DNA from: CADEEN01 sp963706685
Lineage (GTDB): Bacteria > Pseudomonadota > Gammaproteobacteria > Burkholderiales > Burkholderiaceae_C
Reading direction: 5' to 3'
Assembly: GCA_963706685.1 (NCBI GenBank)
Contig: CAVPMY010000004.1
Coordinates: 124,001-188,000 of the forward strand
Length of the DNA: 64,000 nt
A program made the position numbers and the translations under genes. Shown here one piece after another: positions 18,062 through 27,205 of this stretch; positions within the stretch are counted from its first letter, which is position 1, and each line of letters begins with the position of its first letter. The notes under the pieces are model-generated. The model did no database searches and had not been told where the DNA came from. It saw only the letters and a list, made by a program, of their open reading frames with translations.

Positions 18062-19346
18062 CCAGCAACTGTTCGACCGCGCGCAGCAGGTCATCCCCGG
18101 GGGTGTCAATTCGCCGGTGCGCGCGTTCCGCGCCGTCGGCGGCACGCCGCGCTTCATCGCGCGCGCCCACGGCGCCTACCTGTGGGATGTCGAGGGCAGC
18201 CGCTACCTCGACTACATCGGCTCCTGGGGCCCGATGATCCTCGGTCACGGCCATCCCGCTGTCCTGGAAGCGGTGAGCCGCGCCGCTCAGGAAGGCTTGA
18301 GCTTCGGCGCGCCGACCGAGCGCGAGATCGAATTGGCCGAAGCCATCCTTGCCCACGTGCCGAGCATCGAGCAGCTGCGTCTGGTCTCCAGTGGCACCGA
18401 AGCCGGGATGAGTGCGCTGCGCCTGGCGCGCGGTGCCACCGGCCGCGCCAGGTTCATCAAGTTCGAGGGTTGCTACCACGGCCACGCCGACGCGCTGCTG
18501 GTCAAGGCGGGTTCCGGCCTGGCCACCTTTGGCCATCCCACCTCTGCCGGCGTGCCGCCCGAGGTGGCCAAGGACACGATCGTGCTGCCGTACAACGATG
18601 TCACGGCGCTCGAAGCGGCATTCGACGCACACCCGCGCGAGCTGGCCTGCGTGATGATCGAGCCGATCGCCGGCAACATGAACTTCGTGCGCGCCAGCGT
18701 GCCTTTCATGACGCGGCTGCGCGAGTTGTGCTCGCGCGACGGCACGCTGCTGGTTTTCGACGAAGTGATGACCGGATTTCGCGTCGCGCTCGGCAGCGCG
18801 CAAAGCCTGTACGCCAAGCTGATTCCAGGCTTCAAGCCCGATGTCAGCGTGTTCGGCAAGGTCATCGGCGGCGGCATGCCGCTGGCGGCTTTTGGCGGAA
18901 CGCGGGACGTGATGTCGCAGTTGGCGCCGCTCGGCCCCGTGTACCAGGCCGGCACCTTGAGCGGCAACCCGGTGGCCACCGCCTGTGGTCTGGCGACATT
19001 GCGCGAAATTGCCAAGCCGGGCTTCTTCGAGGCGCTGTCGCAGCGCACCCGATCGCTCGCCGATGGCCTGGCCCGCGAAGCCAACGCAGCCGGCGTGCCG
19101 TTTTGCAGCGATAGCGAGGGCGGCATGTTCGGCTTCTTCTTCGCCGAGGCCCTGCCGCAGAACTATGGCGCCGTGATGGCCACCGACAAGGACCGCTTCA
19201 ATCGCTTCTTCCACGCCATGCTCGAGCGCGGCGTGTACTTCGCGCCGGCCCTGTACGAGGCCGGTTTTGTCAGCGCCGCACATGGGGCGGCCGACATCGA
19301 CGCCACGTTGAGCGCAGCGCGCGCGGCATTTGCGGCAGTGAAGTAG
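18051..19346 (+). CDS. hemL: Glutamate-1-semialdehyde 2,1-aminomutase
   Basis: A 431-residue PLP enzyme that converts glutamate-1-semialdehyde to 5-aminolevulinate, the last step of the C5 route to haem. Markers are FDRAQQVIPGGVNSPVRAF, the substrate loop in SSGTEAGMSALRLARG, LLVFDEVMTGFRVALG and the PLP lysine at about residue 270 in FGKVIGGGMPLAAFGG. The GTG start at 18051 aligns with the family N-terminus and overlaps the thiD stop. Length is normal for the family. Glutamyl-tRNA reductase (hemA), which supplies its substrate, is encoded about 29 kb downstream in this window. Confidence 0.96.
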   Translation: MSTNQQLFDRAQQVIPGGVNSPVRAFRAVGGTPRFIARAHGAYLWDVEGSRYLDYIGSWGPMILGHGHPAVLEAVSRAAQEGLSFGAPTEREIELAEAILAHVPSIEQLRLVSSGTEAGMSALRLARGATGRARFIKFEGCYHGHADALLVKAGSGLATFGHPTSAGVPPEVAKDTIVLPYNDVTALEAAFDAHPRELACVMIEPIAGNMNFVRASVPFMTRLRELCSRDGTLLVFDEVMTGFRVALGSAQSLYAKLIPGFKPDVSVFGKVIGGGMPLAAFGGTRDVMSQLAPLGPVYQAGTLSGNPVATACGLATLREIAKPGFFEALSQRTRSLADGLAREANAAGVPFCSDSEGGMFGFFFAEALPQNYGAVMATDKDRFNRFFHAMLERGVYFAPALYEAGFVSAAHGAADIDATLSAARAAFAAVK

Positions 19347-19415
19347 GCCCGGCGCTGGCCCGGAAAACGCCGCCGGCCCAAGCGTTCCTCACAGGGTGAC
19401 CGCAGCCTAGAATTT

Positions 19416-20790
19416 ATGACCATGCACATCCACATCCTCGGCATCTGCGGCACCTTCATGGGCGGCATCGCAGCGATCGCGCGCGAGGCCGGCCACCGGG
19501 TCACCGGCTGCGACGCCAATGTCTACCCGCCGATGAGCGATCAGTTGCGCTCGCTTGGCATCGAACTGATCGAAGGCTACAGCGCCGAGCAGATGGCGCT
19601 CGAACCCGATGTCTTCGTGATCGGCAATGTCGTCACGCGCGCGCGCCCGCAGGACTTCGCGCTGATGGAGGCGATCCTCGACGCCGGCGCCGATTACACC
19701 AGCGGCCCGCAGTGGCTCTCCGAGCACGTGCTGCGGCATCAACATGTGCTGGCGGTGGCGGGCACGCATGGCAAGACGACGACCAGCGCGATGCTGGCCT
19801 GGATCCTCGAAGCCAGCGGTCTGAAGCCAGGGTTTCTGATCGGCGGCGTGCCGATGAACTTCGGCATCTCGGCGCGCCTGGGTGCCGGCAAGTATTTCGT
19901 CATCGAAGCCGACGAGTACGACACGGCGCTGTTCGACAAACGCAGCAAGTTCGTCCACTACCGGCCGCGCACGGCGATCCTGAACAACCTGGAGATCGAC
20001 CACGCCGACATCTTTGCCGACCTGGCCGCCATCGAGACGCAGTTCCACCACCTGGTGCGCACCGTGCCGGGCCAGGGCCGGCTGGTGGTCAACGCCCGCG
20101 ACGAGGCGCTGCAGCGCGTGCTGGCGCGCGGCTGCTGGAGCGAGGTGGTGCGCTTCGGCGCCTTGCGCGAGGAGCCCGGCGCTTTGCGCGCCCGCGGCGA
20201 GCCGCATGCCTTCGACGTGCTGCGCGGCAGCCTGAAGATCGGCCGCGTCGAGTGGGCACTGCTGGGCGAGCACAACCAGTTGAATGCGCTGGCGGCCATC
20301 GGCGCGGCCGAGCATGTGGGCGTGGCGCCCGAGGCCGCGGCGGCGGCGCTGGGCCGATTCGAAAATGCCAGCGCCGCATGGAGCTGGTCGGCGAGGCCGC
20401 CGGCGTCAAGGTCTACGACGACTTTGCGCACCACCCGACGGCGATCCGCGCCACCGTCGACGGCCTGCGCCAACGGGTCGGCTTGCAACGGGTGCTGGCG
20501 GTGTTCGAGCCGCGCTCGAACACGATGAAGCTCGGCACGATGAAGGCCCAGTTGCCGTGGGCGCTGGAAGAGGCCGACTTGATCGTTCTGCCTGCAGGGC
20601 GACTACGGCTGGGACGCGCGCGAGGCGCTGGCACCGATGGGCCCGCTGGCGGTGGTGGCCGACAAGGTCGAGGCCCTGGCGGCGGCGGTGATCGCTGCCG
20701 CCCAGCCCGGCGACCATGTGCTGTGCATGAGCAACGGCGGCTTCGGCGGCATCCACGCCAAGCTGCTTGCAGGGACTGGCGCGCAAGTGA
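19416..20790 (+). pseudogene. mpl: UDP-N-acetylmuramate:L-Ala-gamma-D-Glu-meso-DAP ligase Mpl, three frame breaks
   Basis: Murein-recycling ligase that joins the recovered tripeptide to UDP-MurNAc. The first 317 residues are in frame: HIHILGICGTFMGGIAAIAR, the P-loop AVAGTHGKTTTSAMLAW near residue 115, and the ATP/Mg region YFVIEADEYDTALFDKR. The frame is lost near 20,368 (one A missing; repaired it reads FENAKRRMELVGEA), regained near 20,587 (extra T; repaired DLIVCLQGDYGWDA), and needs a third repair near 20,775 to end LAGLARK and stop at 20788-20790. All motifs persist across the breaks, so sequence error is likely. It overlaps the next start by GTGA. Confidence 0.88.
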
Positions 20791-21386
20791 CCGACGCCGA
20801 GCCGATCTCCCACCTGCTGTACCTGCACGGCTTTCGCTCGTCGCCGAAGTCGTTCAAGGCGCAGCGCTTGCATGGCCGACTGGCTGCAGCGCCACCGCCC
20901 CGACGTGCACTGGTGGTGCCCGCAACTGCCGCCGTCGCCGCGCGAGGCGATGGATCTGGTCTTCGAAGAACTGGCGCGCTGGCCGACCGACCACATGGCG
21001 TGTGATCGGCAGCTCGCTCGGCGGCTTCTATGCCACCGTGGTCGCCGAGAAGACCGGCTGCCGCGCCGTGCTGCTCAATCCGGCCATCGACCCGGCGCGC
21101 GACCTGGCCGGCTACATCGGCGAGCTGACCTCGTTCCACGATCCGGACGATGCGTTTTATTTCAGCCCGAGTACGTGACGCAGCTGCGCGCTGTTGACGC
21201 CGCGCGCGGTGACGCAACCCGAGCGCTATCTGCCGGTCATCGCCAAGGGCGACGAGGTGCTCGACTGGCGCGAGATGAGCGGGCGCTACGACAGCTCGCC
21301 GATGCGCCTGCGTCGACGGCAGCGACCATGCGTTGTCGGACTTCGACGAACACTTGCCGGCCATCCTGGCCTTTCTCGGACTGTAG
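20787..21386 (+). pseudogene. YqiA/YcfP-like alpha/beta-hydrolase (esterase), about five frame breaks
   Basis: A small alpha/beta-hydrolase of the YqiA esterase family. GTG at 20787 opens VTDAEPISHLLYLHGFRSSP, then KSFKAQRL. After a break near 20,870 it reads ADWLQRHRPDVHWWCPQLPP, after another near 21,001 it reads VIGSSLGGFYATVVAEKTG with the nucleophile elbow GSSLGG. Further breaks near 21,171, 21,192 and 21,311 precede ERYLPVIAKGDEVLDWREM and the repaired end DFDEHLPAILAFLGL (stop 21384-21386). The conserved order of motifs argues for an intact gene with sequence errors. The gene sits directly after mpl. Confidence 0.78.
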
Positions 21387-21413
21387 GGCTTGCTCAACGA
21401 CAATGCGGGGTTC

Positions 21414-23452
21414 ATGACTTACGCCCTGTTCGACGACGCCGGCAAGTTTCACGCCGGCCGCGTGATGACCGAGTCCGACGCTTCGTTGCAGGTCGAGCTC
21501 GATTCGGGCAAGCGCGTCAAGGTCAAGGCCGCCAACGTGCTGATGAAGTTCGAGCAGCCCGCGCCCGCCGAGCTGATGAGCCGCGCGCGCACGCTGGCCG
21601 ACGACATCGACCTCGAGCTGGCCTGGGAGTTTGCGCCCGAGGGCGAGTTCGGCTTTGCCGACCTGGCGCGCGACTACTTCGACGCCAAGGCCGGCGTCGA
21701 AAAGCAGGCCGCGGCGCTTGTTCCGCCTGTTCGACGCGCCGCATTACTTCCGCCGCGTCGGCAAGGGCCAGTTCAAGAAAGCGCCGGAGGACATCGTCAA
21801 GGCCGCGCTGCTGGCCATCGAGCGCAAGAAGCAAGTGGCCGCGCAGATCGAGCGCCTGGGCCGACGAGACTCGCCGCCGGCCAATGCCCGCCGCCGGTGC
21901 GCGAGCAGCTCTACAGGATCCTGTTCAAGCCCGACAAGAACGCGCCGGAGTACAAGGCCGTGGTCGAAGCCGCCAAGCGGCCCAGCGCGCGCCGCTGGAC
22001 CTGCTGCAAGGCGGCCGGCGCGATCAACAGCGCCTACCAGTTCCACTGGCAGCGTTTTCCTGTTCGAGCAGTTCCCGAAGGGCACGGCTTCCCTGCGGGC
22101 CTGGCTGCACCGGCGATCAGGGACACGCTGCCGCTGGCGCCGTGCAGGCGTTCTCGATCGACGATTCAACGACCACCGAGATCGACGATGCGCTGTCGGT
22201 GCAGGGCCTGGGCAGCGGCACGGTGGTGCTGGGCATCCACATCGCCGCGCCGGGCCTGGCCATCGCCAGCGGCAGCGACGATCGACAAGGTCGCCGCGCA
22301 GCGCCTGTCGACGGTCTACATGCCGGGCTGGAAGCTGACCATGCTGCCCGACGACGTGGTGCAGGCCTACACGCTGACCGCAGGGCGCGACTGCCCGGCG
22401 GTGAGCCTGTACGTGACCTTCGACGAGAGCACGCTCGAAGTGACCGGCCACGAGACCCGGCTCGAGCGCGTGCCGATCGTCGCCAACCTGCGCCACGACC
22501 AGCTCGACGCGGTGATCACCGCGGCATCGCTGACCGGCGAGGCGGCGGCCGATTACCCGTTCGCCGCCGAACTGGCCTTCGCGTTCCGGCTGGCGCAGAC
22601 ACTGAAGGCACGGCGCGAGGTCGTGCGCGGCAAGCCCGAGAACTTCAACCGCCCCGACTACAACTTCAAGCTCGACAACAACGGCGGCGACCCGAACGAA
22701 GCGCCGCGGGCGACGAGCGCGTGACGATCACGACGCGCCGGCGCGGCGCGCCGCTCGACCTGATCGTCGCCGAGGCGATGATCCTGGCCAACAGCACCTG
22801 GGGCGGCTGGCTGGCCGAGCATGGCGTGCCGGGCATCTACCGCAGCCAGGCCAGCCTGCCGCCGGGCATCAAGGTGCGCATGGGCGTCAAGCCGCTGCCG
22901 CATGCAGGCATGGGCGTGGCGCAGTACGCTTGGGCCACGTCGCCGTTGCGGCGCTATGTGGACCTCGTCAACCAGTGGCAGATCATCGCCTGCGCGCGAC
23001 ACGGCCGCACCGCGGCGCTGGCCGCGCCGTTCAAGCCCAGGGACGCGATGCTGTTTTCGGTCGTCTCGTCGTTCGATGCGGCCTACGCTGCCTACGGCGA
23101 TTTCCAGCATGGCATCGAGCGCTACTGGACGATCCAGCATCTGGCGCAGCAAGGCATCACCGAGCTCGATGCGGTGGTGATGAAGGACGGTTTGGTGCGC
23201 GCCGACACGCTGCCGCTGGTTTTCAAGGCCCTCGGCTGCGAGAGCCTGCCGCGCGGTGCGCATGTGCGTGTGCGCATCACCGGCACCGACGCGCTGACGC
23301 TGGACGTCCACGCCAACCTGCTGGCGCGGATCGACGAAGAAGTGGCCGCAGCCCCGGCCGACGAAGACGACAGCGAGTCGGCGGACGCTGCGCCGCTGGC
23401 GCTGGCCATCGACCTCGACGAGCCCGACGCCGCAGCGCCTCAGGCGTCCTGA
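21414..23452 (+). pseudogene. RNB-domain exoribonuclease (RNase II/R family), about eight frame breaks
   Basis: A 3'-5' exoribonuclease of the RNB superfamily. ATG 21414 begins MTYALFDDAGKFHAGRVMTE. The catalytic acidic cluster is in FSIDDSTTTEIDDALSV (near 22,160-22,200). The RNB core continues through YMPGWKLTMLPDDVVQ, RLAQTLKARREVVRGKPE and AQYAWATSPLRRYVDLVNQW, and a C-terminal RNA-binding part ends in an acidic tail. The frame changes near 21,718, 21,875, 21,982, 22,010, 22,062, 22,088, 22,143, 22,277 and 22,712. Several changes look like a missing G in a G-run or an extra T. From 22,713 on, the sequence is clean. It lies in the plus-strand cluster before the TonB-like gene. Confidence 0.85.
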
Positions 23453-23459
23453 ATCGACC

Positions 23460-24389
23460 ATGACCCGCCGCGACTACATCAACACCAGCATCCTGACGCG
23501 CCAGGCCGAGTTGCGCGAGGTGCAGCAGAAAAAACGCTGGCGGCTGACCACGTTGCATGCCGCGATCATCGTTTCGCTGGCCTTTCACGCCGTGCTGCTG
23601 ACGGTGCGCTTTGTCGATCCTGAGCGCTTCAACCGCATCTTCGAGGACACGCCGCTCGAGGTGATCCTGGTCAACGCCAGGACCACCGAACGCGCCGTGC
23701 TGGCACAGGCCATTGCGCAGGCCAACCTGGCCGGCGGCGGCGAGGCCGCGGCCGGACGCGCCACGTCGCCGCTGCCGCCGGCGGCAACGATCGAGACCGG
23801 TGACTCGCTGGAAAACGCGCGCAAGCAGATCGAGCGCATGCAGGAAGAGCAGCAGCAGGTGCTGGCGCAGATCCGGCGCGAGATCGCGTTGCTGCCGCCA
23901 CCCGATCCGTCGCGCGATACCGGCGACCCGGAAGAAAAGGCCCGTGAAGAACGGCGCCGCCAGTTGCTGCAGTTGCTGGCTGAGATCGAGAAGCGCGTCA
24001 ACGAGGAAAACGCGCGGCCGAAGAAACGCTACATCAGCCCGGCCACGCGCGAGGCCGACTACGCCATCTACTACGACAGCCTGCGGCGCAAGATCGAGGA
24101 GCGCGGCACGCGCGACTTTCCCGAACAGAACGGCAAGAAGCTGTACGGCGAGTTGACGATGAACCTCACCGTCGATGGCGATGGCCGCGTCGTCGAGGCC
24201 GACATCGTGCGCCGCTCGACGTCGCGCCTGCTCGATCGCCGCGCCCTGGCCATCGTGCACGCGGCCGCCCCTTTCGGGGCCTTCACCGCCAACATGAGAA
24301 AGCAGGCCGATCAGATCGTCGTCACCTCGCGTTTTCGCTTCACGCGCGACGACGGGCTGGAGACGACGATGAGCAGCACGGTGAAATGA
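23460..24389 (+). CDS. TonB-family C-terminal domain protein
   Basis: A 309-residue inner-membrane-anchored protein. A cytoplasmic Arg/Lys-rich start is followed by one transmembrane helix (AAIIVSLAFHAVLLTVRF, about residues 34-51). A charged, coiled-coil-prone region (ENARKQIERMQEEQQQVLAQ, about 118-185) spans the periplasm. A TonB-type C-terminal domain (about 215-309) contains LYGELTMNLTVDGDGRVVEA and LLDRRALAIVHAAAPFGAF. It lacks the Pro-rich spacer of classical TonB and no exbB/exbD is next to it. The stop overlaps the mtgA start (ATGA), so the two are translationally coupled. Transport or cell-envelope roles are both possible. Confidence 0.82.
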   Translation: MTRRDYINTSILTRQAELREVQQKKRWRLTTLHAAIIVSLAFHAVLLTVRFVDPERFNRIFEDTPLEVILVNARTTERAVLAQAIAQANLAGGGEAAAGRATSPLPPAATIETGDSLENARKQIERMQEEQQQVLAQIRREIALLPPPDPSRDTGDPEEKAREERRRQLLQLLAEIEKRVNEENARPKKRYISPATREADYAIYYDSLRRKIEERGTRDFPEQNGKKLYGELTMNLTVDGDGRVVEADIVRRSTSRLLDRRALAIVHAAAPFGAFTANMRKQADQIVVTSRFRFTRDDGLETTMSSTVK

Positions 24390-25171
24390 GTGCCGCCGGC
24401 CCGCCCACCAGGCGCGCGGGCGCCCATCTGCTGCGGCTGGCGGCGTTGATGGCCGTCTGTTTTCTTGCCCTGCAGGTCTACTTCGTGGCGCGTATCACGC
24501 TGATGACCGTGGCCGATCCCCAGTCCACCACCTTCCAGCGCAGCGAAATATGGCGCCTGCTGACGCAAAGCGGTCGCGTCGCCTGGGGCCAGCAATGGGT
24601 CGGCGACGAGCATCTGGGCAAACACCTCAAGCGCGCGGTAATCGCCAGCGAGGATGCCGGCTTTGCCGACCATGGCGGCGTCGATTGGGAAGCGATGGAG
24701 CGCGCCTGGGAGCGCAACCAGCGCGCGCAGGCGCAAGCCGAGCGCCGCTACGAGCGCGCCGTGAAGCGCAGCCCCGACAAGGCCATCGAGCCGGTGGCGG
24801 CCAAACTCGTCGGTGCCTCGACGATCACGCAACAGCTGGCCAAGAACCTGTTGCTGTCCGCCGAGCGAACGCCGCTGCGCAAAGGCCAGGAACTGGTGTT
24901 GACCTATACCTTGGAACTGCTGCTCAGCAAACGCCGCATCCTCGAGATCTACCTGAACAACGTCGAATGGGGCGAAGGACTTTTTGGCGCCCAGGCCGCG
25001 GCGCGCTATTACTTTCGCAAGGACGCAGCACAACTGGACGTGGCCCAGGCTGCACGCCTGGCGGTCATGCTGCCGGCGCCCAAGCGCTTCGAAAAGCGCG
25101 TCGGCTCGCCGTACCTGGCCGATCGTGCGGCCACGGTGGCCGCGCGCATGTCTGCGGTGGAGCTGCCATGA
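24386..25171 (+). CDS. mtgA: Monofunctional biosynthetic peptidoglycan transglycosylase
   Basis: A 261-residue GT51 enzyme that polymerises lipid II into glycan strands at the inner membrane. One N-terminal transmembrane segment (about 14-36) precedes the catalytic domain. The catalytic Glu lies in VIASEDAGFADHGGVDWEAM, the second motif is GASTITQQLAKNLLLS, and the third is KRRILEIYLNNVEWGEGLFG. An unusual Lys/Arg-rich insertion (ERRYERAVKRSPDKAIEP) sits between motifs 1 and 2. It overlaps the TonB-like gene by 4 bases. Confidence 0.95.
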   Translation: MSAAGPPTRRAGAHLLRLAALMAVCFLALQVYFVARITLMTVADPQSTTFQRSEIWRLLTQSGRVAWGQQWVGDEHLGKHLKRAVIASEDAGFADHGGVDWEAMERAWERNQRAQAQAERRYERAVKRSPDKAIEPVAAKLVGASTITQQLAKNLLLSAERTPLRKGQELVLTYTLELLLSKRRILEIYLNNVEWGEGLFGAQAAARYYFRKDAAQLDVAQAARLAVMLPAPKRFEKRVGSPYLADRAATVAARMSAVELP

Positions 25172-25216
25172 GTGCTGCCGACCGGTTGCGCAGCGTGCGA
25201 GGGCACACCCTTGAGC

Positions 25217-25822
25217 ATGGAACTGGCGGCTGAACTGGCGGCGTCCGCGGCGCGGCTCGTCGTCGAAGACGGCCTCGAGTACGCCGCCGCCAAGCGCAAA
25301 GCGGCGCGCGACAGGGCCGGCGCGCTGCGCGGCGGCTCGCGCATTGAGTGGCCCAGCAACGAAGCGGTGGAACAAGCCGTGCGTGAGTACATCGCGCTGT
25401 TTTGCGCCGAGACCCAGCCGGGCGAACTGGCTGCCTTGCGCCGTCTGGCGCTGACATGGATGCAGCGCCTGGCCGAGTTCCGCCCCCACGTGTCGGGCGC
25501 CGTGTGGCGCGGCACCGCAACCCGCCTCTCGGCGATTCATCTCGATCTGTATGCCGACGATGCCAAGGCGCCGGAGATCGCGCTGATCAATCAGGGCGTC
25601 GACTACGACACCGCTGAGCTCAGCGGTGGTGGCCGCCGCGGCGAGCCGCTGTCGGTGCTGAGCCTGGCCGACCGCTGTGCCGTGCTGGGCGAACACGTGA
25701 CGATTCACCTGACGGTGCGTGACCACGACGATTTGCGAGGCGCGCTGGTGCCGGACGCGGCCGGTCGAAGCTGGCGCGGCGATGCGCGCGCGCTGGCACT
25801 GTTGCTGGAGGCCGAACCATGA
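25217..25822 (+). CDS. Conserved protein of unknown function
   Basis: A 201-residue soluble protein that I do not recognise as a characterised family. It has no signal peptide or membrane helix. Notable stretches are ARLVVEDGLEYAAAKRKAAR, EYIALFCAETQPGELAALRR, FRPHVSGAVWRGTATRLSAI and VHDHDDL-like VRDHDDLRGALVPDAAG. I recall similar proteins next to mtgA/tlpA genes in other Burkholderiales. I start at ATG 25217; a GTG at 25172, right after the mtgA stop, would add 15 residues of poor quality. It overlaps the TlpA-like gene by 4 bases (ATGA), so it belongs to the same transcription unit. Confidence 0.72.
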   Translation: MELAAELAASAARLVVEDGLEYAAAKRKAARDRAGALRGGSRIEWPSNEAVEQAVREYIALFCAETQPGELAALRRLALTWMQRLAEFRPHVSGAVWRGTATRLSAIHLDLYADDAKAPEIALINQGVDYDTAELSGGGRRGEPLSVLSLADRCAVLGEHVTIHLTVRDHDDLRGALVPDAAGRSWRGDARALALLLEAEP

Positions 25823-26346
25823 CGCGACGCCGCACGCTCGTCAGTGCTGGCGTCGCGGCCGCCGCCGGATTGGCCGGTGTGGCCAGCAGCTACCTGTGGC
25901 TGGGGCGCGCCGGGCCCATCGACACGGCAAGCGCAGAGCTCTGGTCGCTCGACTTCGAAACGCCCGGTCCGTCGCGGCTGATGATGGCTTCTTTGCGCGG
26001 CCAACCCCTGGTACTGAACTTCTGGGCTACCTGGTGCCCGCCCTGTGTTCGCGAGATGCCGGTGCTCGATCGCTTCTATCGCGCCCACCGTGCTGCCGGT
26101 TGGCAGGTGCTCGGGCTGGCCGCCGACAATGCCGAGCCGGTGCGCAAATTTCTAGCCGACACGCCGGTCACGTTTCCGATTGCGCTGGCCGGGTTTGAAG
26201 GCATTTCGTTGTCTCGCCGCTTGGGCAATGTGAACGGCGGCCTGCCGTACACCGTGGTCTATGGCCGAGAGGGCCAAGTGCTGCAGCAGCACATCGGCGA
26301 GACGCGATACGAACAGCTCGAGGCCTGGGCCAAAGGGGTCGCATAA
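25819..26346 (+). CDS. TlpA/ResA-family thiol-disulfide oxidoreductase
   Basis: A 175-residue exported thioredoxin-like protein. The N-terminus (MTRRRTLVSAG, then a hydrophobic run to about residue 28) could be a Tat-type signal or an uncleaved anchor. The redox motif WCPPC has Cys73 and Cys76 within VLNFWATWCPPCVREMPVLD. The cis-Pro region is in NGGLPYTVVYGREG. Such proteins reduce apocytochrome c or other periplasmic disulfides; the substrate here is not known. It is the last gene of the mtgA cluster, followed by 166 bases of spacer before accB. Confidence 0.9.
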   Translation: MTRRRTLVSAGVAAAAGLAGVASSYLWLGRAGPIDTASAELWSLDFETPGPSRLMMASLRGQPLVLNFWATWCPPCVREMPVLDRFYRAHRAAGWQVLGLAADNAEPVRKFLADTPVTFPIALAGFEGISLSRRLGNVNGGLPYTVVYGREGQVLQQHIGETRYEQLEAWAKGVA

Positions 26347-26512
26347 GCCAAAACCCTTGAAACGGCCGGCAACTGCGGCCAAATCGCGTAGAGTGCGTGC
26401 CTTCGCCCATGGCCCTGCCAAAAGCATCAAGCCGGCGCACGCCGCAGATACTGCCGGCGTTGGCCGCATGAGAAGCGAAGATAGCGGCGCGCAAGCGCTC
26501 GGAGACCAGACA

Positions 26513-26989
26513 ATGGACCTGCGCAAGCTCAAGACACTGGTAGATCTGGTGTCGGAATCGAACATTGCCGAATTGGAGATCACCGAAGCCGATGGCAAGG
26601 TGCGCATCGTCAAATCGGGCCCGCCAGCGACGATGGCAGCCGCGTCGACGTTGACGGCACAGGCGGCACCCCTCGTGACAGCGGCGGCACCACCAGCCAC
26701 GCTGGCCACGGCCACGGTGCCGGCCGATGGCGAAGATGCCGATGGTGGGCATACCGTCAGGTCGCCCATGGTCGGCACCTTCTACCGTGCGGCCACGCCG
26801 GGCGGCAAGCCGCTGGTCGAGGTGGGCTCGCTGGTCAATGCCGGCGAGCCGATCTGCATCATCGAGGCGATGAAGATCATGAACGAGATCGAGACCGACG
26901 TCGGCGGTTCGATCACCAAGGTGCTGGTGGACAACGGCCAAGCCGTGGAATTCGGGCAGCCGCTGTTCGTGATCGACCGCCGAGGCTGA
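26513..26989 (+). CDS. accB: Acetyl-CoA carboxylase biotin carboxyl carrier protein
   Basis: A 158-residue carrier subunit of acetyl-CoA carboxylase, the first committed step of fatty-acid synthesis. The N-terminal part (MDLRKLKTLVDLVSESNIAE) is typical, followed by an Ala/Pro-rich linker and the biotinyl domain. The biotin-accepting Lys121 is in IIEAMKIMNEIE. A GGAG site 9 bases upstream supports ATG 26513; the frame is open further upstream without support. accC follows after a 216-base spacer holding a hairpin repeat. In many relatives aroQ lies just before accB; here there is only spacer. Confidence 0.95.
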   Translation: MDLRKLKTLVDLVSESNIAELEITEADGKVRIVKSGPPATMAAASTLTAQAAPLVTAAAPPATLATATVPADGEDADGGHTVRSPMVGTFYRAATPGGKPLVEVGSLVNAGEPICIIEAMKIMNEIETDVGGSITKVLVDNGQAVEFGQPLFVIDRRG

Positions 26990-26995
26990 TGTTGC

Positions 26996-27166
26996 CCACC
27001 GCCGAAGCGGCCTTCGGCCGCCTCCCCTTGCATGTTGGCCCCCGGTCGCCGAGTACGGCGCCCGCCCCCCGGGGGGGCGAGCAACTGTCTTCGGAGCGGC
27101 CGGGCGACAGTTGCTCAAGGGGGCAACGCCAGCGGCTTGGCAAAGCCAGTTCCGCGGCGTTCGCTT
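26996..27166. repeat. Multi-hairpin intergenic repeat, copy 3 (accB-accC spacer, inverted)
   Basis: This is the copy 1 element in reverse orientation. The outer parts match: CCGAAGCGGCCTTCGGCCGC at 27,001-27,022, and CAAGGGGGCAACGCCAGCGG onward at 27,116-27,160. The middle (27,023-27,115) is extra and contains a perfect 11-base inverted repeat, GAGCAACTGTC (27079-27089) with GACAGTTGCTC (27106-27116), plus a C7/G7 palindrome near 27,070. It fills the space between two genes whose products act as one enzyme. Confidence 0.75.
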
Positions 27167-27205
27167 GACCAGAACCCACCCAGCGCGTCCGTTCCTCTGA
27201 CATCC

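Noticed and set aside
19712..21178. A single 488-codon protein spanning mpl and the esterase
   Set aside because: It is a chance continuation created by frame breaks; parts of it carry the Mpl and YqiA motifs but the frame joins two distinct genes.
26347..26512. A degraded aroQ gene between the tlpA-like gene and accB
   Set aside because: Relatives often have aroQ here, but the 166 bases show no recognisable AroQ fragment in any frame; it is ordinary spacer.
12699..27166. CRISPR array or insertion-sequence ends as an explanation of the repeated elements
   Set aside because: Copies are far apart, lack regular spacers and have no transposase nearby; they look like REP-type hairpin repeats.
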